DNA of 11,374 bases from JBLNBU01 sp050260215. GTDB taxonomy: Bacteria > Pseudomonadota > Alphaproteobacteria > Rhodospirillales > Magnetospirillaceae. Made by a program: the position numbers and the translations under genes. The stretch covers positions 1-11,374 of the forward strand of contig JBLNBU010000027.1 of NCBI GenBank assembly GCA_050260215.1, given 5' to 3'. Within the stretch, counting starts at the first letter, position 1. Each line of letters starts with the position of its first letter. This document shows, piece after piece, positions 1 through 6,494 of this stretch. The notes beneath the pieces were generated by a model that saw nothing but the letters and a program-made list of their open reading frames with translations, was not told the origin of the DNA and ran no database searches.

Positions 1-1
1 C

Positions 2-562
2 AAGGAAGTCAATCGCCTGGCCGCCGACCGCGACAGCCGGCGCATCCGTCTGGAAGCCGACCTCGCCAAGATCGATCGCCGCCAGCGGAGCCTGATGGAG
101 GCGATCATGGACGGTACGCCGGCCCGCCTGGTCAATGACGAGCTGCACGCGCTGGAGACCCGCCGTGTCCATGTTCTTGCCGACCTGAATGCCGCCCCGC
201 CATCGCTGCCCCGCCTTCATCCCAACCTGCCTGAGCTCTACCGGCGGAAGGTCGAGGATCTGCAGCAGGCGCTCGCGCAGCCGGAGACGGCAACGCAGGC
301 CGGCTTGGCCCTTCGCGGTCTGATCGACCGCATCCGGCTGGTGCCGGCAGACGGAAAGCTGGACGTGCACCTGGAAGGCGACCGGGCGGCGCTGCTGGCG
401 TTGGGGGACCCTGAAACAAAACACCCCCGCCGCAGTGCGACGGGGGTGCAGGAAGCGGTGGTTGCGGGGGCTCGATACCACTTATACCGAACTCGCATTT
501 GCATCGCCAATTGGAGGGGTCCCAGTGAGAAAGAACGCGCGTCGAAGCTGCCAACTCCCTAA
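2..562 (+). CDS. Large serine recombinase, C-terminal part (5' end outside window)
   Basis: Only the C-terminal 186 residues lie in the window; the catalytic resolvase domain and most of the recombinase domain are upstream. What is visible fits the coiled-coil and tail region of large serine recombinases: a charged helical stretch (KEVNRLAADRDSRRIRLEAD, then KIDRR and LMEAI), followed by the family-typical block with LHPNLPELYRRKV and RGLIDRIRLVPADG. Proteins of this family cut and rejoin DNA at attachment sites through a serine nucleophile and usually move phages, integrative elements or cassettes. Family similarity stops near residue 140 (LLALGDPE). The remaining roughly 45 residues are read through a strong inverted repeat at 422-448 and look like non-conserved read-through tail. 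The gene converges on the minus-strand chemoreceptor, so it is probably not part of its transcription unit. Whether the upstream part is intact cannot be told from here. Confidence 0.85.
   Translation, partial: KEVNRLAADRDSRRIRLEADLAKIDRRQRSLMEAIMDGTPARLVNDELHALETRRVHVLADLNAAPPSLPRLHPNLPELYRRKVEDLQQALAQPETATQAGLALRGLIDRIRLVPADGKLDVHLEGDRAALLALGDPETKHPRRSATGVQEAVVAGARYHLYRTRICIANWRGPSEKERASKLPTP
422..448. repeat. Inverted repeat inside the recombinase 3' end
   Basis: CACCCCCG at 422-429 pairs with CGGGGGTG at 441-448 around an 11-base loop, giving a perfect 8-bp GC-rich stem. No T-run follows on the plus strand, so it is not a standard intrinsic terminator in that direction. It sits where similarity to recombinases ends, which suggests that it was a boundary element (old terminator or end of the conserved gene) that the reading frame now crosses. 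Confidence 0.55.
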
Positions 563-653
563 AAAGGAGATCACCGTGCTGTGCTCGGATCTCGCAGAGC
601 TGCTGCAGACATTGTCAGGGGAGCTGGAATTGATCCGCAATTTACTTCGGTGA
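525..653 (+). CDS. Possible small protein, unknown function
   Basis: A short reading frame overlaps the end of the recombinase gene in another frame. Two starts are possible. GTG at 525 has TTGGAGGGG about 5 bases upstream and gives 42 residues. GTG at 576 has AAAAAGGAG about 6 bases upstream and gives 25 residues. The second has the better ribosome binding site and lies just after the recombinase stop at 562, which favours coupling. The C-terminal part (LAELLQTLSGELELIRNLLR) would form an amphipathic helix rich in leucine and glutamate. I recognise no family, and the first half (RKNARRSCQLPKK) is basic and low in pattern. It may be a real microprotein of the recombinase element or chance; the ribosome binding sites are the only positive evidence. 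Confidence 0.25.
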   Translation: MRKNARRSCQLPKKEITVLCSDLAELLQTLSGELELIRNLLR

Positions 654-740
654 CCAAATCTACGCCGATGCGGATAGCCAGAATCGAGACGCATCGATCT
701 TGCTTTTGCGCAAGACTGGCGAAGACGTCTGAAGATTGGT

Positions 741-770
741 CGCCGGAATCGCAAGATTCCAGCGGCTTTT
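741..770. terminator. Hairpin between convergent genes, likely terminator
   Basis: GGAATC (745-750) and GATTCC (755-760) flank a 4-base loop, and CGC (741-743) pairs with GCG (762-764). On the minus-strand RNA the intervening position becomes a U-G wobble, so the stem is a continuous 10 bp. On the plus strand it is a C-A mismatch, but there the stem is followed by GCTTTT (765-770). It lies 23 bases past the stop of the minus-strand chemoreceptor and about 90 bases past the plus-strand ORFs. It may stop transcription from both sides. The minus side lacks a good U-run. Confidence 0.45.
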
Positions 771-786
771 GCACGCCGTCCCTGAC

Positions 787-3075
787 CTAGGCGGCGCAGG
801 CCAGAGGCTGCAGTCCTGCGACCATGCGGTCGAATTCCTCGGTCCAGGCGTCCTTCACCGGCCCGGCAAGGTCGAACTTGGCGTGCAGGTGCCCGTGCTC
901 GACCGACTTGACCACTGCGGCCAGGCGGTTGCGGGAACCGGCGACGGTTACCTCGAAGCAGTCGCCGGTGGCCAAGGCCCCGAAATCGCCGGTCGCAGTC
1001 AAGCCGCCCACCGAGCAGTTGTCGATGGTGGCGGCGAACTCGGCCCCGGCGGCGAACACCGTGCACCCGCGCGCCAACGCGTAGCGGGGATTGCGTCGGC
1101 GATCGACCTCGTTGGTGGCGGTGCGGACGACGCGGACCAGCACTTCCCGCAGCATGTCGATGCCGCCGGCCACGTCGGCCGAGATGGTGCCGACCTGGGC
1201 CGCCCCCTCGCCGGTGGACTGAGCTTCGTCCGAGACCCGGGCGATGCGTCCGGCGACCTCGTGGGCGGCCTCCGAGGTCTCGGCGACGTTGCGGGCGATT
1301 TCGGACGTAGCGGCTCCCTGCTCCTCGATGGCCGAGGCCACCGCGGTCGACACGCCCTGCACCTCGTTGATCGCGCCGGCAATGGCGCCGACCGCGCCGA
1401 CCGCCTCCCGGGTTGTCTCCTGGATTTCGGCGATCAGGGCACTGATCTCGTCGGTGGCCCTGGCCGTCTGGTTGGCGAGGTTCTTGACCTCGCCGGCCAC
1501 CACGGCAAAGCCCTTGCCGGCCTCGCCGGCCCGGGCGGCCTCAATGGTAGCGTTCAAGGCCAGCAGGTTGGTCTGGCTGGCGATGCCGTTGATCAGGCTT
1601 GCCACTTCGCCAATGCGGCCCACCGAGCTCGCCAGCTGCTCGATGACTTGGTGGGCGCGTTCCGAGGCGGTCACTGCCGTGCCGGTCACCGCCGTGGCGG
1701 TGCCGACCTGGCTGGCGATCTCTCGGATCGAGGCGCTCAGTTCCTCGGCCGCCGATGCGACCGTCTGGGCGTTGGCCAATGCCTGCGATGCGGCCGCGGC
1801 GACGCTCTGGCTGTTCTGGCCGACCGCGGCCGCCGAATTGGCCATGCCGCTGGCATTCTCGGCCATGCGCCGCGTCATGTCGGCGATCCGGTCGACGGCA
1901 GCCCGGGTCTCGCGCTCGACGGTATCGGCCATGCCCTGCAACGCGGCCACCTTCTCGCGTTCGGCCTGCTGGCGCTGCGCCTCCTGGGCCAGGCGCAGCC
2001 GTTCCGCCTCCTGCATGGCGCCCTTAAAGATCTCGACCGAGCGGGCCATCGCACCGACTTCGTCCCGGCGCTCCTGGCCGGGGACATCGGCGGAGAAGTC
2101 TCCCTTGGACAATGTTGCCATGGTCCCGGTCATGGCGGTGATCGGGCGGTAGACGGACCGGGCGATGCCGAAGCCGACGACCAGGAGCGCGGTGAAACCG
2201 ACCAGCATGACCAAGTTGGAGACGCGGGCAGCAGCGGCGTCGATGCGTGCGGCGTCGGCACGGGCGGCAGCCGCGTCGCGACGGGCCCCGTCGACCAGCG
2301 CGCTGATGGTGGGCTCGATGGCGGCGTACGAATCGCTCAGCCGCTTGGAGGTGGCGCCCGCCGCCTGCAGCCCCTCCGCCGCCGCCTTGAAGTCGCGCTG
2401 GTAGGCCTTCAGCTTGTCGGCGATGGTCGGCCGCGCCGCCGCCGGCACGCCCGACGAAGGCAACGCCGCTTCGAAATCGGCGACCCGCTTGTCGAGGTCC
2501 TCGACATACTTGGCGTCGAGACGGGCGAGGAAGTCCTTCTCGTGGCGGCGCATCATCAGCATCAGCACCGCTAGGCGAAGCTCGTCATAGGCCTTCAGCG
2601 AGGTCTCGATCTCGTGCACCGAGCCACGCAGCGCCCCCAGCAGGCCGTCCTTCTCGGTCAGGCCGACCCGGGTCATGTCCTCGACCATGCGGGCGAAGTT
2701 GGCGCCGTAGGCGTCGATGCCACCCTTCACTGCTTCAGTCTGGGCGCGGCTCGGATCGTCGGCCGGCATGGCGGCCAGCATCCCTTCCACCGCCTCGCGA
2801 GCGGCGGCCATGGCGCGGGCATGCTCGGGCAGGTACTTGACGTCCTTGCGGATGATGAAATCCTTTTCCCGCCGCCGGGCATCCAGCAGGGCGACGTCAA
2901 GGATGCTAGCATGCTCGCCGATGGCGGTTTCCACCGTCGAGCGCGCATTGGCAGCCTCGACGCCGTGCTGGCCGAACCAGCTCACGCCCGCGCAGACGGC
3001 CAGCACCAGACCGGCCATGGCGACCAAGGAGCCGATCTGGATCTTCAACGAAAACCGCGCGAGAAACCCGTCCAT
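787..3075 (-). CDS. Methyl-accepting chemotaxis protein, HBM sensor - HAMP - signalling - PilZ
   Basis: A 762-residue transmembrane chemoreceptor. TM1 is about residues 12-34 and TM2 about 285-307, enclosing some 250 periplasmic residues with the two-module signature of HBM sensors: RRREKDFIIR near 62-72, the linker GLTEKDGLLGALRGSV, and MMRRHEKDFLARL near 170. HAMP follows (about 305-358, with PGQERRDEVGAMARSVEIFK), then a long methyl-accepting coiled coil whose tip contains QTNLLALNATIEAARAGE and GKGFAVVAGEVKNLA (about 495-535). The tip is the CheA/CheW contact region. The C-terminus (about 656-750) is a PilZ domain with the c-di-GMP-binding RRNPR and NCSVGG motifs. HBM sensors in characterised receptors bind small organic acids, but the ligand here is unknown. 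The ATG at 3075 is preferred because GGGGGGAG precedes it by about 7 bases; an 11-residue longer version would need a TTG start. It is the last gene of the minus-strand run, 125 bases after the previous receptor. Confidence 0.93.
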   Translation of the reverse strand: MDGFLARFSLKIQIGSLVAMAGLVLAVCAGVSWFGQHGVEAANARSTVETAIGEHASILDVALLDARRREKDFIIRKDVKYLPEHARAMAAAREAVEGMLAAMPADDPSRAQTEAVKGGIDAYGANFARMVEDMTRVGLTEKDGLLGALRGSVHEIETSLKAYDELRLAVLMLMMRRHEKDFLARLDAKYVEDLDKRVADFEAALPSSGVPAAARPTIADKLKAYQRDFKAAAEGLQAAGATSKRLSDSYAAIEPTISALVDGARRDAAAARADAARIDAAAARVSNLVMLVGFTALLVVGFGIARSVYRPITAMTGTMATLSKGDFSADVPGQERRDEVGAMARSVEIFKGAMQEAERLRLAQEAQRQQAEREKVAALQGMADTVERETRAAVDRIADMTRRMAENASGMANSAAAVGQNSQSVAAAASQALANAQTVASAAEELSASIREIASQVGTATAVTGTAVTASERAHQVIEQLASSVGRIGEVASLINGIASQTNLLALNATIEAARAGEAGKGFAVVAGEVKNLANQTARATDEISALIAEIQETTREAVGAVGAIAGAINEVQGVSTAVASAIEEQGAATSEIARNVAETSEAAHEVAGRIARVSDEAQSTGEGAAQVGTISADVAGGIDMLREVLVRVVRTATNEVDRRRNPRYALARGCTVFAAGAEFAATIDNCSVGGLTATGDFGALATGDCFEVTVAGSRNRLAAVVKSVEHGHLHAKFDLAGPVKDAWTEEFDRMVAGLQPLACAA

Positions 3076-3122
3076 TTTCCGCTCCCCCCGGACCGCCAAT
3101 TTTTCCAAATGGGAATTTTGCC

Positions 3123-3165
3123 GGTAATACCATGTTTATGGTCCGAAAGGAATATAGGTGATACC
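3123..3165. promoter_or_regulatory. Paired GGTRATACC dyads upstream of the HBM-PilZ receptor gene
   Basis: The 125-base gap between the two chemoreceptor genes is A+T-richer than its surroundings. It holds GGTAATACC (3123-3131) and GGTGATACC (3157-3165), about three helical turns apart, and between them a small dyad ACCAT-GTTT-ATGGT (3129-3142). This could be an operator for separate control of the PilZ receptor. I see no convincing -35/-10 pair, so a promoter here is only inferred from gap length and composition. Confidence 0.25.
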
Positions 3166-3200
3166 CCTTCCATTCTACCCCACGCCGAACCTAGGCCTCT

Positions 3201-5153
3201 TCAGGCGGCACGCACGGTGGACAGGAAGCCGGCGACCTCGTCCTTCAGCGTGCGGGTCGGCTCGGCCAGGTCTTCGGCGGCCCACAGCACGCGGGCGGCG
3301 GCGCCGCACTGTTCGGCGGCGCTGTGGGTGAAGGCGGCGACGCCTTCGCCCAGCACCCGGGTGTCGGCGGCGACGTCGGCGACACAGCGTTCGATGGTGC
3401 GGGTCACCTCGCCCTGCCGGGCAAGCGCCTCACGCACCGCCACCGCCAGCGCGTCCATGCGCCGGATCGCCCCGCCGATCCCGGCGATGGCGTCGACGGT
3501 CTCTCCGGTGGCAGCCTGCATGGCGCAGACGTCGGCGGCGATTTCGCGCGCCGAGTCGGCGGTCTGGCTGGCCAACCGCTTGACCTCGCCGGCGACGACG
3601 GCGAAGCCCTTGCCCGCCTCGCCGGCCCGTGTTGCCTCGATGGTAGCGTTCAGCGACAGCATGTTGGTGCGGTTGGCGATGTCGCAGATCAATGCCACCA
3701 CCCGCTCGATGCGGGCGGCAGTCTCGGCCAGGCCGCGCACCCGGTCCTCGGCTCCGGCCAACTCGGCCACCGCGGCGGCAGCCACCTCACCCACGGCGGT
3801 GCCGTTGGCGGCCATCTCGTCGACCGAGCGGGTCAACTCGATGGTGGCGGTGCTGACGGCCTCGACGGTGCGGCCGGCCTGTTCGGCAGCCTCGGCGATC
3901 TTCAGCGACCAGGCGTTGCCGCCGCCCTGTTGGCCGCCGGCGATCCCGCCGGCATTCTGGTGGATGGTCTCGGCCTTGGCGGCAACCACCTCGGCGACGC
4001 TTTGGACCGCGCCCTCGAAGTCGCCGGCCAGGGCAAGCACCCGGCTGCGGCTGGCCGCCTCGGCGTCACGGCGCATCTGCTCCTGCTCGGCCTGCATGCG
4101 CGCCACCTCGAGGGCGTTTTGCTTGAACACCGACACCGCCTTTGCCATGGCGCCGATCTCGTCGCGCCGCTCGATGCCGGGAATGTCGACGCCGTGGTCG
4201 CCGCCGGCCAGGGCCTGCATTGCAATCTCGATCCGGCGCAGCGGCCGGACGATGCCCAGCGCGATGATCGTGCCGGCGACGGCGAAGGACACCACCGCCA
4301 GCAGGCCGATGGCCAGGGTGATGGCGGCGGCGCCGGCCCGCGTCGCCTCCTGCTCGGCGATGGCGCCCGCCATGCCGTCGCGGGCGAAGGCGAACAGGCG
4401 CTCGGCCTGCGGACGCAGGGCAGCCTGGCGGGCGCGCAACGCCTCGACCTCGGCGGCAAGCTGCAGGGTCCCCTGGCCGAATGCCTTCATGTCCGCGCCG
4501 TAGGCCGCCAGCAGGGTACGAAAATCCTGGCGGGTCGGCGGCGGCAAGATCGAGCCGTCGAGCGCCAGGTCGAACTGGGCGGCCGCACCGGCGTGCCGGC
4601 CCAGATAGGGTTCCGAGCGGGTCAACATGAAGTCCTTCTCGGCCTGGCGCATCTGCAGCATCGCTGCCGTGAGGGGTGCCGAGCCCGGCCACATGGCCAA
4701 CTCGGATTCGATCGCCTTGACCGAGGCGCGCAGCCGCCCGCGCAGGCCCTCGGTCTCGTTGAGGCCGAGGCGGCGGGCGGTGTATTCCAGGCGGGCGAAG
4801 TTGTCGGCCAGGTCGGCGATGGCCTCGCCGAGGGCGGCGACGGTGGCCTCTTCGGCGCCGGCCATGGGGTTGGCGGCGACGGCGGCGTGGATCTCGGCCA
4901 GACGGGCATGGTGGTCGCGGAAGGCATCGGCGAAACGGCCGTTGCCGTCGCGCACGAACTGCTCGGCATCGACCTGCAGCATCAGACTCCCGCCCAGCAG
5001 GTCCGAGGCGAGGTCGTCGAGGCGGCGGAACCCGTCCTCGGCCGCAAGCGCCCGGTCGATGCGCCAGGACGCCCACAGGTTGACCCCGGCGAACGAGGCG
5101 GCGCCCACCAGGGCGAGGCCGACCAGCAGGGCAATGCGCAGACGGATGGACAT
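3201..5153 (-). CDS. Methyl-accepting chemotaxis protein with HBM-like sensor
   Basis: A 650-residue chemoreceptor. TM1 (about 5-27) and TM2 (about 272-298) enclose an HBM-like periplasmic region of about 245 residues. The second module keeps MRQAEKDFML (168-177) and the linker GLNETEGLRGRLRASV, while the first module has a degenerate LMLQVDAEQFVRDG in place of the usual EKDF motif. HAMP runs about 295-345 (PGIERRDEIGAMAKAVSVFK). The signalling tip reads RTNMLSLNATIEATRAGEAG, close to the consensus but with R for Q before TN, S for A in LSLNA and T for A in EATR. A glycine-rich break (GGIAGGQQGGG, about 401-411) interrupts the coiled coil. No CheR-docking pentapeptide is seen at the C-terminus (STVRAA). 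The ATG at 5153 follows AAGGGG by about 9 bases and lies 14 bases after the STAS stop, so the gene is co-transcribed with it. A TTG start six codons earlier is less likely. Confidence 0.92.
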   Translation of the reverse strand: MSIRLRIALLVGLALVGAASFAGVNLWASWRIDRALAAEDGFRRLDDLASDLLGGSLMLQVDAEQFVRDGNGRFADAFRDHHARLAEIHAAVAANPMAGAEEATVAALGEAIADLADNFARLEYTARRLGLNETEGLRGRLRASVKAIESELAMWPGSAPLTAAMLQMRQAEKDFMLTRSEPYLGRHAGAAAQFDLALDGSILPPPTRQDFRTLLAAYGADMKAFGQGTLQLAAEVEALRARQAALRPQAERLFAFARDGMAGAIAEQEATRAGAAAITLAIGLLAVVSFAVAGTIIALGIVRPLRRIEIAMQALAGGDHGVDIPGIERRDEIGAMAKAVSVFKQNALEVARMQAEQEQMRRDAEAASRSRVLALAGDFEGAVQSVAEVVAAKAETIHQNAGGIAGGQQGGGNAWSLKIAEAAEQAGRTVEAVSTATIELTRSVDEMAANGTAVGEVAAAAVAELAGAEDRVRGLAETAARIERVVALICDIANRTNMLSLNATIEATRAGEAGKGFAVVAGEVKRLASQTADSAREIAADVCAMQAATGETVDAIAGIGGAIRRMDALAVAVREALARQGEVTRTIERCVADVAADTRVLGEGVAAFTHSAAEQCGAAARVLWAAEDLAEPTRTLKDEVAGFLSTVRAA

Positions 5154-5167
5154 GAGGCGGCGCCCCT

Positions 5168-5467
5168 TCAACCGTGGAACAGGTCGGTGAAGCGCGACAG
5201 CGCGATCATGCGCCCGACCTCGCCGCCGGCGCCGTGCAGTTCGGCCCTGCCGCCCCGGGTGCGCACGGTGTCGCGGGCGACCAGCAGCAGGCCCAGCCCG
5301 GCGGCGTCGATGTGCTCGACCTGCGACAGGTCGAGGACGACGCGGCTGGGCGCATGGGCCTCCAGGCGGTCGACGACCCGGCGGAACTTGCGGTGCTCGG
5401 CGAAGGTCAGCGGCCCTGCCAGGCGGACATGGGCGATGTCGTCGGCATGGTGGATGTCGTAGGGCAT
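5168..5467 (-). CDS. Stand-alone STAS-domain protein without the usual phospho-serine
   Basis: A 99-residue single-domain protein of the STAS (anti-sigma-factor antagonist-like) family. It has the family's alternating strands and helices and the core LDLSQVEHIDAAGLGLLLVA (45-64). In classical members (SpoIIAA, RsbV) the loop reads D-S-S/T-G and a serine there is phosphorylated by a partner kinase. Here it is D54-A55-A56-G57, so neither position can accept phosphate. It may therefore be a constitutively binding partner or a structural adaptor rather than a phospho-switch. The ATG at 5467 has CGGAG about 8 bases upstream and lies 13 bases after the glycosyltransferase stop; the following chemoreceptor starts 14 bases downstream. 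This tight spacing ties it to both lipid and chemotaxis genes. The partner protein is unknown; no anti-sigma kinase is in the window. Confidence 0.85.
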   Translation of the reverse strand: MPYDIHHADDIAHVRLAGPLTFAEHRKFRRVVDRLEAHAPSRVVLDLSQVEHIDAAGLGLLLVARDTVRTRGGRAELHGAGGEVGRMIALSRFTDLFHG

Positions 5468-5480
5468 CGGAATGCTCCGT

Positions 5481-6494
5481 TCAGGCGGTGGCGAGGTTGG
5501 CCAGGAACTGCTCGGCCACCGCCGTCCACGAGAAGCGGGCGGCGTGGGCCTGGCAGCGGCCGGGGGGAATGGCAAGGGCGGACAAGGCCGCAGAGCGCAG
5601 GTCGTCGGACAGCACGCCGGCGTCCGAGCCGCCCAGCACGTCCAGCGGCCCGGCGACGGGAAAGGCCGCCACGGGCACGCCGCAGGCCAGCGCTTCCAGC
5701 ATCACCAGGCCGAAGGTGTCGGTACGGCTGGGAAAGACGAAGGCATCGGCGGCCGAGAAATAGCCGGCCAACTGCTCGTCGCCTTGGGCGATGATGAAAT
5801 GGGCGTCCGGGTAGCGGCGCATCAGGGCGTCGCGCGACGGGCCGCTGCCCACCACCACCTTCGAGCCGGGCAGGTCGAGATCCAGGAATGCCGGCAGGTT
5901 CTTGTCGACGGTCACCCGGCCGACATACAGGAACACCGGCCGCGGCAGGTGGTCGAAGGCGGCCTTGCCGCGGGGGCGGAAGACGGCGGTGTCGACCCCG
6001 TGGCTCCACTGCCTCAGGTTGGCGAAGCCCCACGCGTCCAGCTCGGCCAGCACGGTGGGCGTCGGCACCAGCACGCCGGCCGAGGGCGCGTGAAAGCGGC
6101 GGACCAGCGCCACCGGCAGCGCCAGCGGCAGCCCGGTCCGGGTGCTGACGTACTGGGGGAACTTGGTGTGGTAGGCGGTGGTGAAGGGCCGGCCGCGCTT
6201 GACGCACCAGGCCCGCGCCGCCCAGCCCAGCGGTCCCTCGGTGGCGATGTGGACGGCGTCGGGAGCGGTCTCTTCCAGCCACCGACCTGTGCCGCGGCGG
6301 GGAAACAGCGCCAGCGGGATCTCAGGGTATGTCGGGCACGGCACGGTGCGGAAGCGGTCGGGCGACAGCACCTCGACCCGGTGTCCGCTCGCACCGAGCT
6401 CGCGCACCAGGGTCGACAGCACGCGGACCACTCCGTTGGGCTGCGGGTGCCAGGCGTCGGTGACGATCGCGATCTTCAGGGGGGCGATCTTCAC
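5481..6494 (-). CDS. GT4-family glycosyltransferase, probably diacylglycerol glycosyltransferase (paralogue 1)
   Basis: A 337-residue GT-B fold transferase. The N-terminal acceptor domain carries TDAWHPQPNGVVR, RTVPCPTYPEI, HIATEGPLGWAAR and TTAYHTKFPQYV; the C-terminal donor domain has YVGRVTVDKN, VVGSGPSR and SRTDTFGLVMLEALACGVPV. The usual E-x7-E donor motif is D-x7-E here. Proteins of this type in Agrobacterium (Agt) move glucose or glucuronate from UDP-sugars to diacylglycerol at the inner membrane, forming phosphorus-free glycolipids; this assignment is by family and by the neighbouring lipid kinase. The GTG start at 6494 overlaps the kinase stop by 4 bases (GTGA), so translation is probably coupled; there is no strong ribosome binding site. 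It is a close paralogue of the plus-strand gene at 8320-9333, and both are exactly 1014 bases. The sugar and acceptor could differ between the two. An alternative name, GDP-mannose-dependent mannosyltransferase, cannot be excluded. Confidence 0.85.
   Translation of the reverse strand: MKIAPLKIAIVTDAWHPQPNGVVRVLSTLVRELGASGHRVEVLSPDRFRTVPCPTYPEIPLALFPRRGTGRWLEETAPDAVHIATEGPLGWAARAWCVKRGRPFTTAYHTKFPQYVSTRTGLPLALPVALVRRFHAPSAGVLVPTPTVLAELDAWGFANLRQWSHGVDTAVFRPRGKAAFDHLPRPVFLYVGRVTVDKNLPAFLDLDLPGSKVVVGSGPSRDALMRRYPDAHFIIAQGDEQLAGYFSAADAFVFPSRTDTFGLVMLEALACGVPVAAFPVAGPLDVLGGSDAGVLSDDLRSAALSALAIPPGRCQAHAARFSWTAVAEQFLANLATA

Noticed and set aside
450..480. tRNA-like or att-like sequence near GGTTGCGGGGGCTCGATACC
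   Set aside because: It resembles a T-arm superficially, but no cloverleaf could be drawn around it on either strand.
581..790. 69-codon plus-strand ORF across the spacer
   Set aside because: No ribosome binding site, no pattern, and it runs through the terminator-like hairpin.
736..2574. Long plus-strand reading frame (612 codons)
   Set aside because: It is antisense to the HBM-PilZ receptor and shows only GC-driven low-complexity translation without family motifs; the minus-strand frame carries clear domains.
3076..3108. TTG start at 3108 for the HBM-PilZ receptor
   Set aside because: ATG at 3075 has a strong GGGGGGAG site at correct distance and places TM1 normally.
3898..3960. Frameshift in the second chemoreceptor at the glycine-rich segment
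   Set aside because: The frames on both sides are the same and receptor-like, and alternative frames here give arginine/proline-rich translation; a small insertion or divergence fits better.
3324..5462. Plus-strand reading frame of 712 codons
   Set aside because: Antisense shadow of the second chemoreceptor; histidine/glycine/aspartate-rich composition is an artefact of GC-rich coding DNA.
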